Below are positions 23,001 to 33,890 of a stretch of DNA of 64,000 bases, one piece after another. Position numbers and translations under genes: made by a program. Within the stretch, counting starts at the first letter, position 1. Each line of letters begins with the position of its first letter. Origin of the DNA: Phallusia mammillata (Eukaryota; Chordata; Ascidiacea; Phlebobranchia; Ascidiidae). The notes beneath the pieces are model-generated. The model was not told the origin of the DNA. It did not search any database and saw nothing but the letters and a program-made list of their open reading frames with translations. The DNA lies in assembly GCA_003260075.1 (NCBI GenBank), contig QLIY01000105.1:164240-228239 (forward strand), given 5' to 3'.

Positions 23001-26000
23001 AAAAGTACGGAAAATAATCAAAAGATAAATTAAAGTATCTTGTTGGAATTATTTGCTTGTTTTTTTTTATTTATCAAACTTAGGCCGGATAGTTTGGAAA
23101 GAATCCCGACTATTGCTTTTCCAGGTAACTTTAAACCCATGTTTGCGTTCGTATTGACAGAGCCGTTCGTTCGAATGGGCGAAAATCAGTAACGGCCTCG
23201 GTTGCCAAGCGACGCGACGGGCTGCCATGTCAATTGATAAAGCGCTGCTAGGCAACGCAGGGTCGTTTTATTAGCTCACTTCGTAACGGCGTTTGCCCCG
23301 CGAGTTTCATGGCTATTGTACCGACAAAGTGCGCGCGTTGAACAATGGAACGCGACAAGAGACGTTTTTGTGGAACCACTTGGCTCAGGGGGACGATTTC
23401 GTCCGCCCCGACGGGTTTTCAAACAGCCTTTTGGGTCTTGTGCAGTTTCGAGTTACCACCAGGGCAGTTCAATTGTGTTCCGTTCCGCTGGCGCACTAGC
23501 CATGCAATGGACGCGCATGATCGTTGGTTGTTTGAACAGACAGGTGCCGTCAGAAGCCGTGTTTGCTAGTAGAGTTTGTTTAGTTGGATCATTAAGTCCC
23601 TGAACTCGCGTGGGTTAGGTGGCCGCTTGTCGGTTAACAATTCAAATGCAGCGATAGAATATGAAACTACCTTCGTTTTAGCGCCCTACTCTGTAGCCCA
23701 GTATTTTAGTTCCGTGTGGCAAAGCTGGCAAACAACATTCTACGTTATTGCGTTTTGCAGCTTGTGTCGAACATTAGGAAAAGGTTCGCTGTGAACCACA
23801 GCATAATAGTTTTAAACTTAGAGAAGTATTGACCTTTTGCCAAGTCGCTACGAGCAGATGCCTTGCAGGGCTGGATACGACTCCTCGCCTAGCGCAACTT
23901 TCCCACAGGCAATGGACCTAACTATAGGGAGTAAGCCCAAGCAGCAAAGTAGCTCACATTCGAGAACTTCTTCGCAGGGTCGCCAGTGCATCAGCGTGCC
24001 GACTCCGCGTGTTATCACCGGCACCAATCTCATCAACCTAAACTTGAAACGTGTAAGCAACCGAGTGGTTAGCGCAATAATTTGAAGACCGTGTGTTCGT
24101 GCGTTGTTTAATTTTCACACGTAGTCGAATAACCCTGTTGATTAAAAGGGTTTTTATTTTGAGTGATTTGTAGACAAGTAACAAAGCATGTTTTTAATCC
24201 GTCATTGTTGTGATTTTTGCACTACCATATACTGTAGTAGGAATCGAATTTGTTTCACAATTGCTATTGATTTTGTGTCAAGTAAAAGATGGTAGTTTTG
24301 GTTAAAATGAGTTTAGTCTTTTACGCATTTACTCAGTATAGATTATGCCCTTTTTTCCAGTGCTCAGTATAGCTTAGACCCCTTGTTCAAAAAATTGAGA
24401 ACACAAATGATATATTTGGCAATCACGAGCAATATTTTTCAAGGAGCAATATAGAATCAAAAAAATCATGGGTCATTTCATATTTCTATTCCACCCCAGT
24501 GCAGCTTAACTGGAGATAAGTTTGAAACAAATGTAATTCAAAATGCCAAGCAAAAGGGGTTTGTTTTATTTTATTACCAGTCAACAGGAAGCAGAAAGGT
24601 TTTGATCAGATGTGAGGTTAGAAGACCAGAAGAAAAGAACCACAAACCAGAAAAGTTGATTGTAAAGGAAGAAGTAAATCAGGAAAAAGCTTCTTTTTCC
24701 AGGGTAACAAAATTTATTTCAATTATTAACATCAAGTTTTTAAGTCAGGTCACAAACAAATTTTATTAGACTTCTACATGCAACAAACTAGAACTAGTTG
24801 TAGTACCAGCAGTGGTAGTGAAGCTGACCATATTTAGGTGGTATCAATTTATAGTTTATTTACCATTTAACACATTTCAGGTAATTATACTGACAATGAA
24901 ACAAATGGTACAAATGATTGATCATTGTGTATTACAACACTGCCCTGCTTTTTTTAACTTACAGGTAAAAATGTTTGTATTTTTTTGTAGATCACAACTC
25001 CTCAACAAAGAACACAACCAATTCATGTGGCTGGCACTCAGCAGGTAAACAAACTATTTTAGGTTTTTTTAGTTTAATTTACACATCAGTCATGTTGTCC
25101 AATGCCTTAATACATGAATTGAGTTTGTATTAATCATAACATTTAATTTGTTTAGTCCATGTACCAAACAAATCAGTTGCAGTATGTTGACTCGACTGGA
25201 GATCATGGTTACACCAATGGATCAACGTAAGTAAAGTGTTGCATTGTGGCTAAACTTGTTTTTAGATCAGACCTTTGAACATTGTACCTAAACATTGGGC
25301 CTTTAAAAATCTAATTTAATAAACATTTTTTGCGCAGGTCAAACTCTTTTCAATACAATGACACAAACCAACTGTTTACAAGCACCCAGCAACAAAGCAA
25401 TAATTCTGGAATCTTCTTTGACTCAACTTCAGGCAATCATGCATCACAGAATTCTGGATCAACACAACAGCAGTTGGTATGTGTACATTTCGATTGGCTG
25501 TAATCCAAGTTTACGTTAGCTGCATTCTATGCTAAAAACGCAAGCCAACAAAAAAAGTTTTGAAAAGACCTCTTTAAATACAAATTAATCATTTAAAAAG
25601 TGCTTTAACAAAACCATCCCAAAAGTTTTGGTTTTTGCGTTGTTGTTTGTTTCTGTATCGTTTGTTAATATCAACGTCCCTATAACAATACATTTGTATC
25701 AATTAATAATTTTTCGCAGAATACGATGAGCATGTCCGGTCTGAGCGGTCAACAGGGTGTTGGGCAGATAATCTCGTCGCCAGGTGGCAGCACGTATCTC
25801 ATCCAGAACTCCAGCAGTGAGAGTGGTGGGATCGTGGCAATGCCGCTCTCCCACTCCACTCGAGCCTCCCCCGCCACCGTAAGTCACTTCCGGCGGGAGC
25901 CGAAAACAGTAAGCGAACCAAATTTGCCGGTAATGATTGCATGCCAAGCCTTCTCCACCCGATGCATGTCTCTCATTCGTAGGGCAGGCTTTTTCACAAT

Positions 26001-29000
26001 GGCTACTAGGAGACCTAAGAGCCTAAGGTTTAGCTTATGTCACGGTCTTAAACAGGGATTTGCCGTTTTCTTCTAAATGTAAATACATTATGCGAGCGCA
26101 AACACAAAAATAGTGCAAGGTCATCATGACCAACAGACTTTGATCATGACAACCTTCTTTGAATTACACCAAAAATGTTGGTCTCGCACAATATCGCTTA
26201 GCTTTAGAATTTAGATCCTTTTTGCAAAACATTCATTTTCGTGCATGCGAAACCAAGAACACATTCTTCATTTTCTTTATGCAAGAACAATAATTTGGGT
26301 CGTAATTTACGCTTACAAAAATAGTATTGTATTAAAATTTGATAATTAAAGTGCATTTTAGAAAAAAAATCCTTCTGATTTGACCTTGTATTTAACATCT
26401 TGAACGATGCTACTTGGACTCAATAATAACAACTGCTAAAGTGCATTCAATAATATGCGCACTGTGTTTAGGTTCATTGGCTAATGGAACATTTTGAGAA
26501 CGCCGAGGGAGTTTCTTTGCCACGTGCCCTTATGTACAACCACTACATTCTGCACTGCAACGAACAAACTTTAGACCCTGTGAACGCAGCATCTTTTGGT
26601 AAACTCGTGCGATCTGTGTTTCTCGGCCTTCGAACAAGACGTCTTGGTACCAGGTAAACAATGAAAAATGCATTGATTTTTTTGCGTTTCTTTACAATGT
26701 TAATTTTTTTTTATTCAGAGGGAACTCTAAGTATCATTACTACGGTATAAGAATCAAGGCCAACTCGCCACTAAATAGACTTCAAGATGAAATAAACTGC
26801 ATCGCAATGAGACAACAGTCTTCATTGCACAGAAGGTAACAGGCTAATTTCCTATTTGCCAACAAAACATGGCCACTACCTAACTACGCCATTTTCCATT
26901 TATGGAGCTAAACCTTTGGCAACGATAAGTCAATAAAGACTAGGGAACCTATTTTTATTATTCCTTCTTAACTGAAAATGTTTTTTAGCCGAAACAAGAT
27001 GATGTCAATTACTCCACACGACGACAAGAGTGAAGTCCAGCAAGCAACGTCACAAATCCAGCAATCGACTCCGAGTGAGCAGGTCCAGCAACAAGCACAG
27101 CAGCATCAGCAGTACCTGGGTGACGCTACTCAAGCTTTACCCGATCTTGACCCGATCCAGTTCACCGCCGAAGACCCTCCTCTACCTGATGACGTCACAC
27201 AGGTAGTGCTGCTAGGCAACCAAAAGATTTTGCATTGTGCACCTTCAGAAACGAATTGGATTACATCACATAACAAATAACATCATTTTGAAGTGGTTTT
27301 TAATAGTTATGCATAATGTTTGTTTTAAGGATGATCTGATGATTTTGGAAGACTTGTACAGAGATCATTGCTCCAACGTACTTGACGTAATTGTGAGTCT
27401 GCAGTTTACGATGATTGAGAATTTGTGGCAGTCGTTTTGGAGGGCTGACTACAATTCTGACGAACCCAGCATGACGTAAGCATTGAATTATTTTTATAAA
27501 ATCAATACACAAATGTATTAAAAAGTACAGTTACATTAAGAACATCACTTGTTGGCTAATGTTGCTGGTACTAAATTACAAATAAAATTTAAAATATGCT
27601 TTAGCAAATAAACAGAATCAGATAATTGAAGAAAACCATTATGTAAAGGTTTAAAGTGGTGCCTACGATCATTTATTTATCCATTGTTTTGTGATTTTTC
27701 ATTCAACATTACGAAATTGATTTCACAGAAGAGAGGAATTTGAGATGAAACTTCCTCGGCACAAACTACTTGCTTTGTGCTCGTGGGCTCCCGTGCAGCG
27801 CTGGGTGAAGGACAGTGATCACATGATGTATCAAAGTCTCGTAGAAGTTCTAATCCCAGACGTGCTTCGACCCATACCGAGTAAGTAATTAAAATATCCG
27901 CTCAATAAAAGTATGCCTTTATATATGCAAGTGTGCTTTATATAATATTTAATTTTTGCAGGTGCTTTGACGCAGGCCATACGCAATTTTGCCAAAGGTT
28001 TGGAAACCAATTTGAAACGATCGCTTGAAAAGGGAGATATTCCAATGGACTTGATTAGAATCAAGGTGACTCATAGTTTAAGTTATTATTTAATCAAGCC
28101 CAATACAACAATATTATAAGGATGCTGTAACGAACAATTGAGTTAGTCAAGTTCCCAAATGTATTTGAATGTTGTATTGATTTACTTTTTCCAAGGAAAT
28201 AACCTTACTATATTATCTTTAGGTATCTGCGGTATCGGCTTTCTCCCAGACCTTGCGTCGATACACGTCATTAAACCATCTCGCACAAGCAGCAAGAGCT
28301 GTGTTAAACAATGTGTCGCAAATCAACCAAATGCTGGCTGATCTTAATCGTGTCGACTTTGCCAATGTGCAGGTAAAACACATTCAATTCAATCCCTATG
28401 ATAAAGGGTGGAGTGTTTACATCAATTTTCGTACAGGAGCAAGCATCTTGGGTATGTCAGTGCGACGACAACCTTGTTCGTGAACTAGAAACCGATTTCA
28501 AGTCGGTCCTGTCAGAACAACGAACTTTAGAGCAGTGGGCAGATTGGCTGGAGAACGTGGTGGGCAAGATACTGCAACCGCATGAAGGTTCAGCCACGTT
28601 TGCTCGAGCAGCTCGCCAATTTCTACTGAAGTGGTGTTTTTACAGGTAACTAAATGGCCGACATTTCTACCTAAACAAAAAAATGTTGCTAAATTTTAGT
28701 TTATGTTGGCATGGAGCCTTTGTCATACCTTTTTTAGTGGTTATACTAACACGCATAACAGTAGAAACCTTAAACTGGTCAAAATAAGTTTTGAGCTACC
28801 CACAATAAAATGACATATGTTTTTAACAGTAAAATACCATGTGAGCTAAACTATACTATGGGGTGACAAAAAAAACAAATTAAATAAAACAAAAATCTTG
28901 GTTTTCAGTTCGATGGTGATTCGCGATTTGACCTTGCGTTCTGCAGCGAGCTTTGGCAGTTTTCATCTCATCCGCTTGTTGTACGATGAGTATATGTTTT

Positions 29001-30146
29001 ACTTGGTCGAACACAGGGTGGCACAAGCGACTGGTGAAACTGCCATCGCGGTCATGGGAGATTTTGCAAACATCAGTGCCAGTCATATCGGTCTCGACGG
29101 TAAGACGAATATAATGTTTTATGGTAAATAAACTTTATGACAACACTGGCAAAAAAACTTTCGTCCCAAGCCATTGTAAAAAGTTTTGGTGTCGGCTTGA
29201 GCTTTTTGGGTGTATGAAGTTAATATCTTTCATTTTAATATCACCTATTTTAAACGTCATGCATTAGCTAATAGTTGTGTCTAGAAAACACGAGCCATGT
29301 TGTCAAGGTGTTTTGTTCAGCTACGTACTAAAAAGTAAAAATAAGTATTTTCTTCGCAAACGAACTGTATCAAATTTGTACTCAATTGAAATTGGTGTTT
29401 TGCACATTCAACTGCCTTGTGGTTTCATCTGCTCTGCTGACTCACGAAAAACATCATTACTTAGATCTTTATCTTATCAATCGTGTTCAGTTGTTTGGTG
29501 CCAAACTAAGAATTTGCCACCTAACGACATTTTGATAGTTTTATCTAGCACTTTATCCTAATGGCTTTGACACCTCGAAGGTTTTTCGTTTTCATTAGCA
29601 TTGAAACATGTTGCCGTTGCACAACCATTTAGAATATCTAAATCATGTCTTTAGGATTAAGGTTCTTGTTTTTATGTGGCTCCAAACAAAAGGCACACAA
29701 TGTGTTAAATTAACTACGTGATAATTCTTAAAGTCGCGGATTGTAAATTTTGCAGAAAGTAAACTTTGTGAAACATTAGATGTCTCAACAAGCAAACGTA
29801 AAACTGTAACCTTAAGTCCACATTTACAATTTTTGGTTTGTCACCACAGTGTCGCCGTCGTCTGTATCCAGTTCTGACATATCGACCAACCCATCTCCCA
29901 CCTTCATTGCATCGGCTCCTATATCACAAGGCAGCATCGTGAAAACAGGTGCGTAGCGTCAACCGCCATCCTTGCTTTTTGGTTCAAAATTGTATCACAT
30001 TTTTTATTGGTTTTACAGAGAAGGGTGTAAAGCGGACGGCCGACATGGCTCTGCTTGATGTTAAACCGGACGCCGCCGCCCAAATCAACGGCAAAGTCGC
30101 CATGGTGAGCGAAGTTCTGATCGAGCACAAAACCTCAGACGTGTGA
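19841..30146 (+). CDS. RFX: RFX1/2/3-type winged-helix transcription factor
   Basis: Common exons: 21742-21785, 24991-25044, 25156-25226, 25338-25476, 25720-25878, 26472-26653, 26719-26835, 26989-27202, 27330-27475, 27729-27880, 27962-28065, 28223-28372, 28437-28645, 28909-29099, 29850-29948, 30019-30146 (TGA). Phases agree throughout. With first exon 21022-21439 the protein is 858 residues. RFX proteins bind X-box DNA as dimers and drive ciliary genes. The DNA-binding domain begins at exon 26472 (about residue 296) and holds [45 protein letters not shown]. The dimerisation region follows (about 565-765): [83 protein letters not shown]. Having this region puts it in the RFX1/2/3 group. The N terminus is Gln/Ser-rich. 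Three candidate first exons are listed separately. Confidence 0.95.
19953..20032. repeat. Poly-C run, 80 bases, inside RFX exon A
   Basis: Longest homopolymer of the window. It interrupts a coding exon between ...PVAHS and ...VSVVAAKS. Judged artefactual, probably hiding a short missing stretch. Confidence 0.85.
20136..20314. repeat. Direct duplicate split by a 10-base C run
   Basis: 84 bp at 20136-20219 repeats at 20231-20314 with one internal substitution. The C run is 20221-20230. Confidence 0.9.
20361..20390 (+). promoter_or_regulatory. Possible TATA promoter with E-box/CRE-like site upstream of RFX exon B
   Basis: CACGTG at 20365-20370 overlaps a CGTGACGTG stretch, and TATATAAA follows at 20378-20385. 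It lies about 640 bases before the ATG of exon B, a plausible position for an alternative promoter with a long leader. Confidence 0.4.
21022..21439 (+). CDS. RFX: RFX alternative first coding exon B: Tyr/Gly/Ser/Gln low-complexity domain
   Basis: ATG at 21022 opens 139 codons ending CCT ACC CAA G|GTAAAA (21439). This is phase 1, exactly fitting common exon 21742-21785, and the same phase as exon A. The encoded segment is rich in Tyr, Gly, Ser and Gln with few charged residues and repeated words such as [18 protein letters not shown] and SGQSQNSWY. The composition recalls the prion-like N termini of FUS/EWSR1/TAF15. Such segments often act as activation or condensate-forming domains; that role is inferred. 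No acceptor directly precedes the ATG, so a separate promoter is likely. Confidence 0.7.
22714..22726 (+). promoter_or_regulatory. X-box motif (RFX-type site) GTTGCTAAGCGAC
   Basis: Matches the X-box consensus RYYNYY-N-RRNRAC at all constrained positions. It lies within the RFX gene, upstream of candidate exon C. Confidence 0.55.
22756..22780. promoter_or_regulatory. Palindrome made of RFX half-sites
   Basis: GTTGCCACGC and GCGTGGTAAC form 10-bp inverted arms (one mismatch) with a 5-bp loop. The right part, 22768-22780, also reads as a one-mismatch X-box. It could be a paired RFX half-site or simply a hairpin. Confidence 0.4.
23201..23213 (+). promoter_or_regulatory. X-box motif GTTGCCAAGCGAC
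   Basis: Full match to RYYNYY-N-RRNRAC in a CpG-rich stretch of the RFX locus. Confidence 0.6.
23244..23256 (+). promoter_or_regulatory. X-box motif GCTGCTAGGCAAC
   Basis: Full match to RYYNYY-N-RRNRAC, 30 bp downstream of the previous site. The identical 13-mer recurs at 27208-27220. Confidence 0.6.
23844..24052 (+). CDS. RFX: RFX candidate exon C (third alternative first exon or cassette exon)
   Basis: Open segment ending AAA CGT|GTAAGC at 24052 in phase 0, compatible with exon 24991 and with phase-0 exon 21742-21785. An in-frame TAG lies at 23819-23821. Either the exon starts at acceptor TTTTGCCAAG (23843) as a cassette, or translation starts at ATG 23858 as a third N terminus of 65 residues ([12 protein letters not shown]...). 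The sequence is Ser/Gln-rich ([18 protein letters not shown]). The CpG-rich, X-box-bearing stretch 22.7-23.5 kb just upstream favours a promoter-linked first exon. RNA evidence is needed to decide. Confidence 0.5.
27208..27220 (+). promoter_or_regulatory. X-box motif GCTGCTAGGCAAC at an RFX exon-intron border
   Basis: Identical 13-mer to that at 23244-23256, starting five bases inside the intron after exon 26989-27202. A CRE palindrome TGACGTCA (27190-27197, within the coding sequence for DDVTQ) is adjacent. Confidence 0.45.
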
Positions 30147-30851
30147 TCTCTGCGGCCCTGTCACGTGTGTACTGACGTCACGCGATTTTCTATCCCATCC
30201 GCTGAGATTATCCCCATGCCCGCCGCACGCCGTAATCTTCAAATCAGCAAAGTCACATTCGCGATCACCTCTGCCCTCTGTCGTCGCCGCTGCTGCTGCT
30301 AGCTGTTCGACCTCGAGTGCTCACAACACTCATTTAACTTCATGCGATGGATCGATGCAATAATCTCCTGCAGTTGCCCGTCTCTCTTGCTTTGCAAGTC
30401 CCCACACTGCCCCCTTGAGGTAGAAACCTGTACATTTTTCTACGTCTTCCGTTTGTGTTGCGCGTTAGTTCAGATGTACTCTTGTTGATTTTTTGGTTTG
30501 TTTTTATTCAATAATCTTAGAGCGTACCTGTCCTCTGTGTCGCTTAGTTGAATTGTACATACTTAGACTCAGGCTTAAGGCACAGATCGGGTTTACGTTA
30601 ATAGTAACCTTCAGTGACCACAACATACCCAGAAATTTTCGATTTTTTCATGATGTGTATCTATTGACTTGATTTTACAAGAACCTTACACTTTGTGCGT
30701 CGATCTTTCTCTATTACCAGCTTCTCACTGTTCCACGCATGTCGCACATGTAAAGCGTCGATCTTCCTCGTCTGTGTATCAAGCACCTAGAATTATTCAA
30801 AACCTGTGCCTTTCCTGTTTGATCGTCGTTGTTCTTTTGGTTGAAAATAAA
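30147..30851 (+). terminator. RFX 3' UTR and polyadenylation signal
   Basis: After the TGA the sequence is non-coding and includes a short CTG repeat near 30290. AATAAA at 30846-30851 is the first plausible polyadenylation signal recognised. Confidence 0.5.
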
Positions 30852-31399
30852 CGAACCCACCAAAGTCGACTTGGGCTCTGAGAGCCGTATAATCGGTTTA
30901 TTCCGTCGCTTCCTGAGTGTTGTGCTGTAGCCCCGGGCCGTTGATAGGCGAAAGGCACTTTTAATTTATTGTGAACGATTTGACACGGAGATATGCTAGA
31001 AAGTGCAGTTAATGTAAAGCATTGCTCACAGACTTATTTGACAAGTACTTGAGAATATTGAAAGGTAGATGACAGTTATACTGAATATATTTTATGGTCT
31101 CACCGTGTAGTTGACCATGTTTGTCGGACAAAACACTTTCTCGATCAGATTGTCGCCTGATTTTAAATCGTTTTACAAAATTGCGGTTTATTAAAATGGG
31201 AAAAATCTTTCAGACTTATTTTACTTTTGTAAAACATTGCCAAAAATTGTAGCATTGACTTGTAAGCAAGAAGTAAGCAAATGTATAGTGCAAAGGAGGC
31301 AACCACCTAAACTTTGAGGTTAAAAATGTTTGACCAAAAACATTTGTTAAGTTCTGTGGAAAATAGTAGCCTAAGCGCTAGAAAACTTGTAAATTAAGA

Positions 31400-31455
31400 C
31401 TGGTGCCGATTTAAACCTGTGATCTAAAGGTTAACAGCTCAACCGCAATACCCAA
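31400..31455 (-). repeat. tRNA-like (SINE-like) relic
   Basis: Read on the minus strand, GCGGTTGAGCTGTTAACC precedes a B-box-like GGTTTAAATC and a GGCACCA end. No full cloverleaf was built, so this is a weak match to a tRNA-derived repeat. Confidence 0.3.
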
Positions 31456-32385
31456 TTTAGTAATTTTGCGTGCTTGGGCTTTAAGCAAAATATACAAAGG
31501 CGAGTTCTTCTCTGGTCCAAATCATTCCGGAATTTCGCCTAAAGCATTATTAAGTAGCAGAAGCGTTAGTAGCAGCCAGATCGATGTCTTTTGTGGCAAT
31601 TAGTCAGATTAGATGGCGTTTTTTAATAGCCAGGTGTAAACCGTTCAATCAACGTGTATCAACATTACTGTAATGCTACTAGTTAATTTCTGATCTTTGC
31701 AACAGTCACCCGGAATTAAAATCTAATTGCTTGTACTGGTTGGAAAGTTACCAATTGGTGTCGCTCTTGTATCTGTTTTGGTTTGGATAGCGTTTTAACT
31801 TATGATGACTTGTATGTTTACTGTCTGTCGCTGGCAGTGTTAACGACAATTTCAAAAGCAAGTTTAAAAGAGTTCCCAACTTGGTCGTGACAAATTTGAA
31901 AATTGTTGATACTTGGCCTCTTTGCAGTAATTAACATTCCTTTCTACGTGTTGGATTTTAAATCAGTCTGTCTACGATATACGCGTTGAACCACATTCAC
32001 AATACCTTAGCGGTTTCTAAGAATATTGTCGTGCTTTCAAGCAGGATGTCGGTCACGCAGTGGGTCAAACAAGAAAAAATTTATCAGTTGCCGTTTATTT
32101 GTTCGTTCTTTGGCCAGCGAAGCGCACAGAAGAACAAATATTGGCTTATCGGAGAGTTGACGCTGTCTTATATCAGGTGTAGTTACCAAAGTGCTGTAGG
32201 AAAGAGAATGAAAGTGGTCCATTCACAATACTGTGGTTGAAACACTAGCAGGTTCGCTTTGCTGTTTGTCGACTGTAATTAAAAAAGCTGCAGGTAGACT
32301 TACCGAAAGTTGTAAGACCTGACAATACAGCATTGCCGGATTTTTGAAAGTCATATGGTCTGTTGCCCAACAATGGAATGTGGGA

Positions 32386-32460
32386 AGGTGTAGCTTAGTC
32401 GATAGGTGTAGGGCACAGGCATGTATCCAATGCGAAAGATTATGCAGTTTAACTTTTTAA
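32386..32460 (+). repeat. tRNA-like (SINE-like) relic
   Basis: GGTGTAGCTTAGTCGATAGG resembles a tRNA A-box, followed by GCATGTATCCAATGCGAAAGA. The T-arm is degraded. Possibly the head of a tRNA-derived SINE. Confidence 0.3.
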
Positions 32461-33853
32461 GCTACACTCTGAAAATGGTTCTTTTGAGACGTGGTTATAA
32501 TGATTAGGAAATTCAGTCGACTATTCAGTCTGGAGTGTTACTTTTATTAGACCGAGCTATAGCGTTTGTTTAATTTCCCGTATTAGTGTAATGTTACCTT
32601 CTCTTTCTATATTATTTGCCTTCCCTAAGGTACAAAAAGGTTTTGTGTAGGTTATAGAAACAGAGCAAAGCCAAGTGTATCGAAATGTACAATAAGTAGA
32701 AGTGCTGTAAAAGTATTTGAAGAGCGATCAATAAACTTGTAAAACCGTGGTGCGTACAGTTCAAGTTTACTTGCATAAATCATGAGTTTGTTTGTGAATT
32801 TTGCCCTGCCACTCCAACTCGCCTATAATTAATCGTTGCGCATTTACATTGATTTCGAACGCAATGAGTTTTAATGTATTTGTAGCGCGATATTGATTTT
32901 TCGTTCCGTGTTGTTCAACGTTGAAGAGTGTACGCGAAGTAAACGCTGTAATGGGACGCGACAATGGCGACTGTAGTCACTTATCATCAAGCTTTAATCG
33001 ATTCGACAAGTTGTAGGTTTGTAGGGCACCTTTATCAACAACTGTCAGTTACAAATAGCTCATTTGATACAAAGGAACCAAAGAGGTTTATTGTGAGTAG
33101 GTGACACGTGAAAAAAGCTTTGCTGTTTGACCCGCGGGGCGCATATAGAAGGCATTGGGACGTTAGATCATGAATGGTCGCACTTCTACGCCTTTTGTGT
33201 GGTTTGTTTTGTGTTTGGCGAAAACGCACTCACGTAGGTTATTGGTGTGATAAAATAAGACAGGCAACAAAAACAGAACAACTGAAACCAGTTAAGTTTC
33301 CATAGCATTGTGTGAAAGTGTCATAAAAATATTTGATCGGAGAGCTTTAGTTTTACCGTACAGTACACGTTGAGGCTATTAGTAAGAAGTTCACATAATG
33401 CCTTGACTTTCAAAAAGGATACGAACCGTCGCACTAGGAGACGAAGGCTTGTAGTCGACAGACTGTCTTCGTCGGTCGTGCGGAACCGACGGCGATATGA
33501 GCCCAAACGTCCTGTTCTGTATTTTCGTTTTACCAAGGCTTACTAAGCGGGTCGACATTCTACTGTTCTTGTAGCGCCTTATACACGCATGATTGGCCCA
33601 ACTGCGAAGTGTCAGGTTACATTCCTCATACGCATAAAACTCTCGGCTCCAATGCGGCAAGTTTCCTTCCTTGAGAGCCTAATTATGCCCGTTTGTTTCT
33701 CAGGGTTTCATGCGTGCCAGAGTTTAAACTATGTTGTTTGTTTTTCTAGGTTATGCAGGCGGTAATTACTGTTATTAATGACTTAAAAATTAAATATTGG
33801 AGTGTAACCTTTTCTGAGCGGATTTATACTGGGATTTTCAAAACATCACATAG

Positions 33854-33890
33854 ATGGAAGTAATGACAAGAACTGAAGATTGGAATCCAG
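33854..33890 (+). CDS. Candidate first coding exon of the LAP gene
   Basis: ATGGAAG with AG immediately before it encodes [12 protein letters not shown] and ends CCA G|GTAAAT, phase 1, as required by exon 36912. The initiation context (ATAGATGG) is good. A competing candidate is 35990-36047 ([19 protein letters not shown], phase 1, weaker donor GTTTGT). Both could be used. Confidence 0.5.

Larger units (their letters stand above)
30852..33853. other. Intergenic region between RFX and the LAP gene
   Basis: About 3 kb without a supported exon. Two tRNA-like relics are noted at 31400-31455 (minus) and 32386-32460 (plus). Short open frames here show no family similarity. Confidence 0.55.

Noticed and set aside
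23293..23794. Overlapping open frames of 68-95 codons in the CpG-rich RFX stretch
   Set aside because: Three frames are open over the same GC-rich sequence, none has splice signals fitting RFX phases, and the region looks regulatory.
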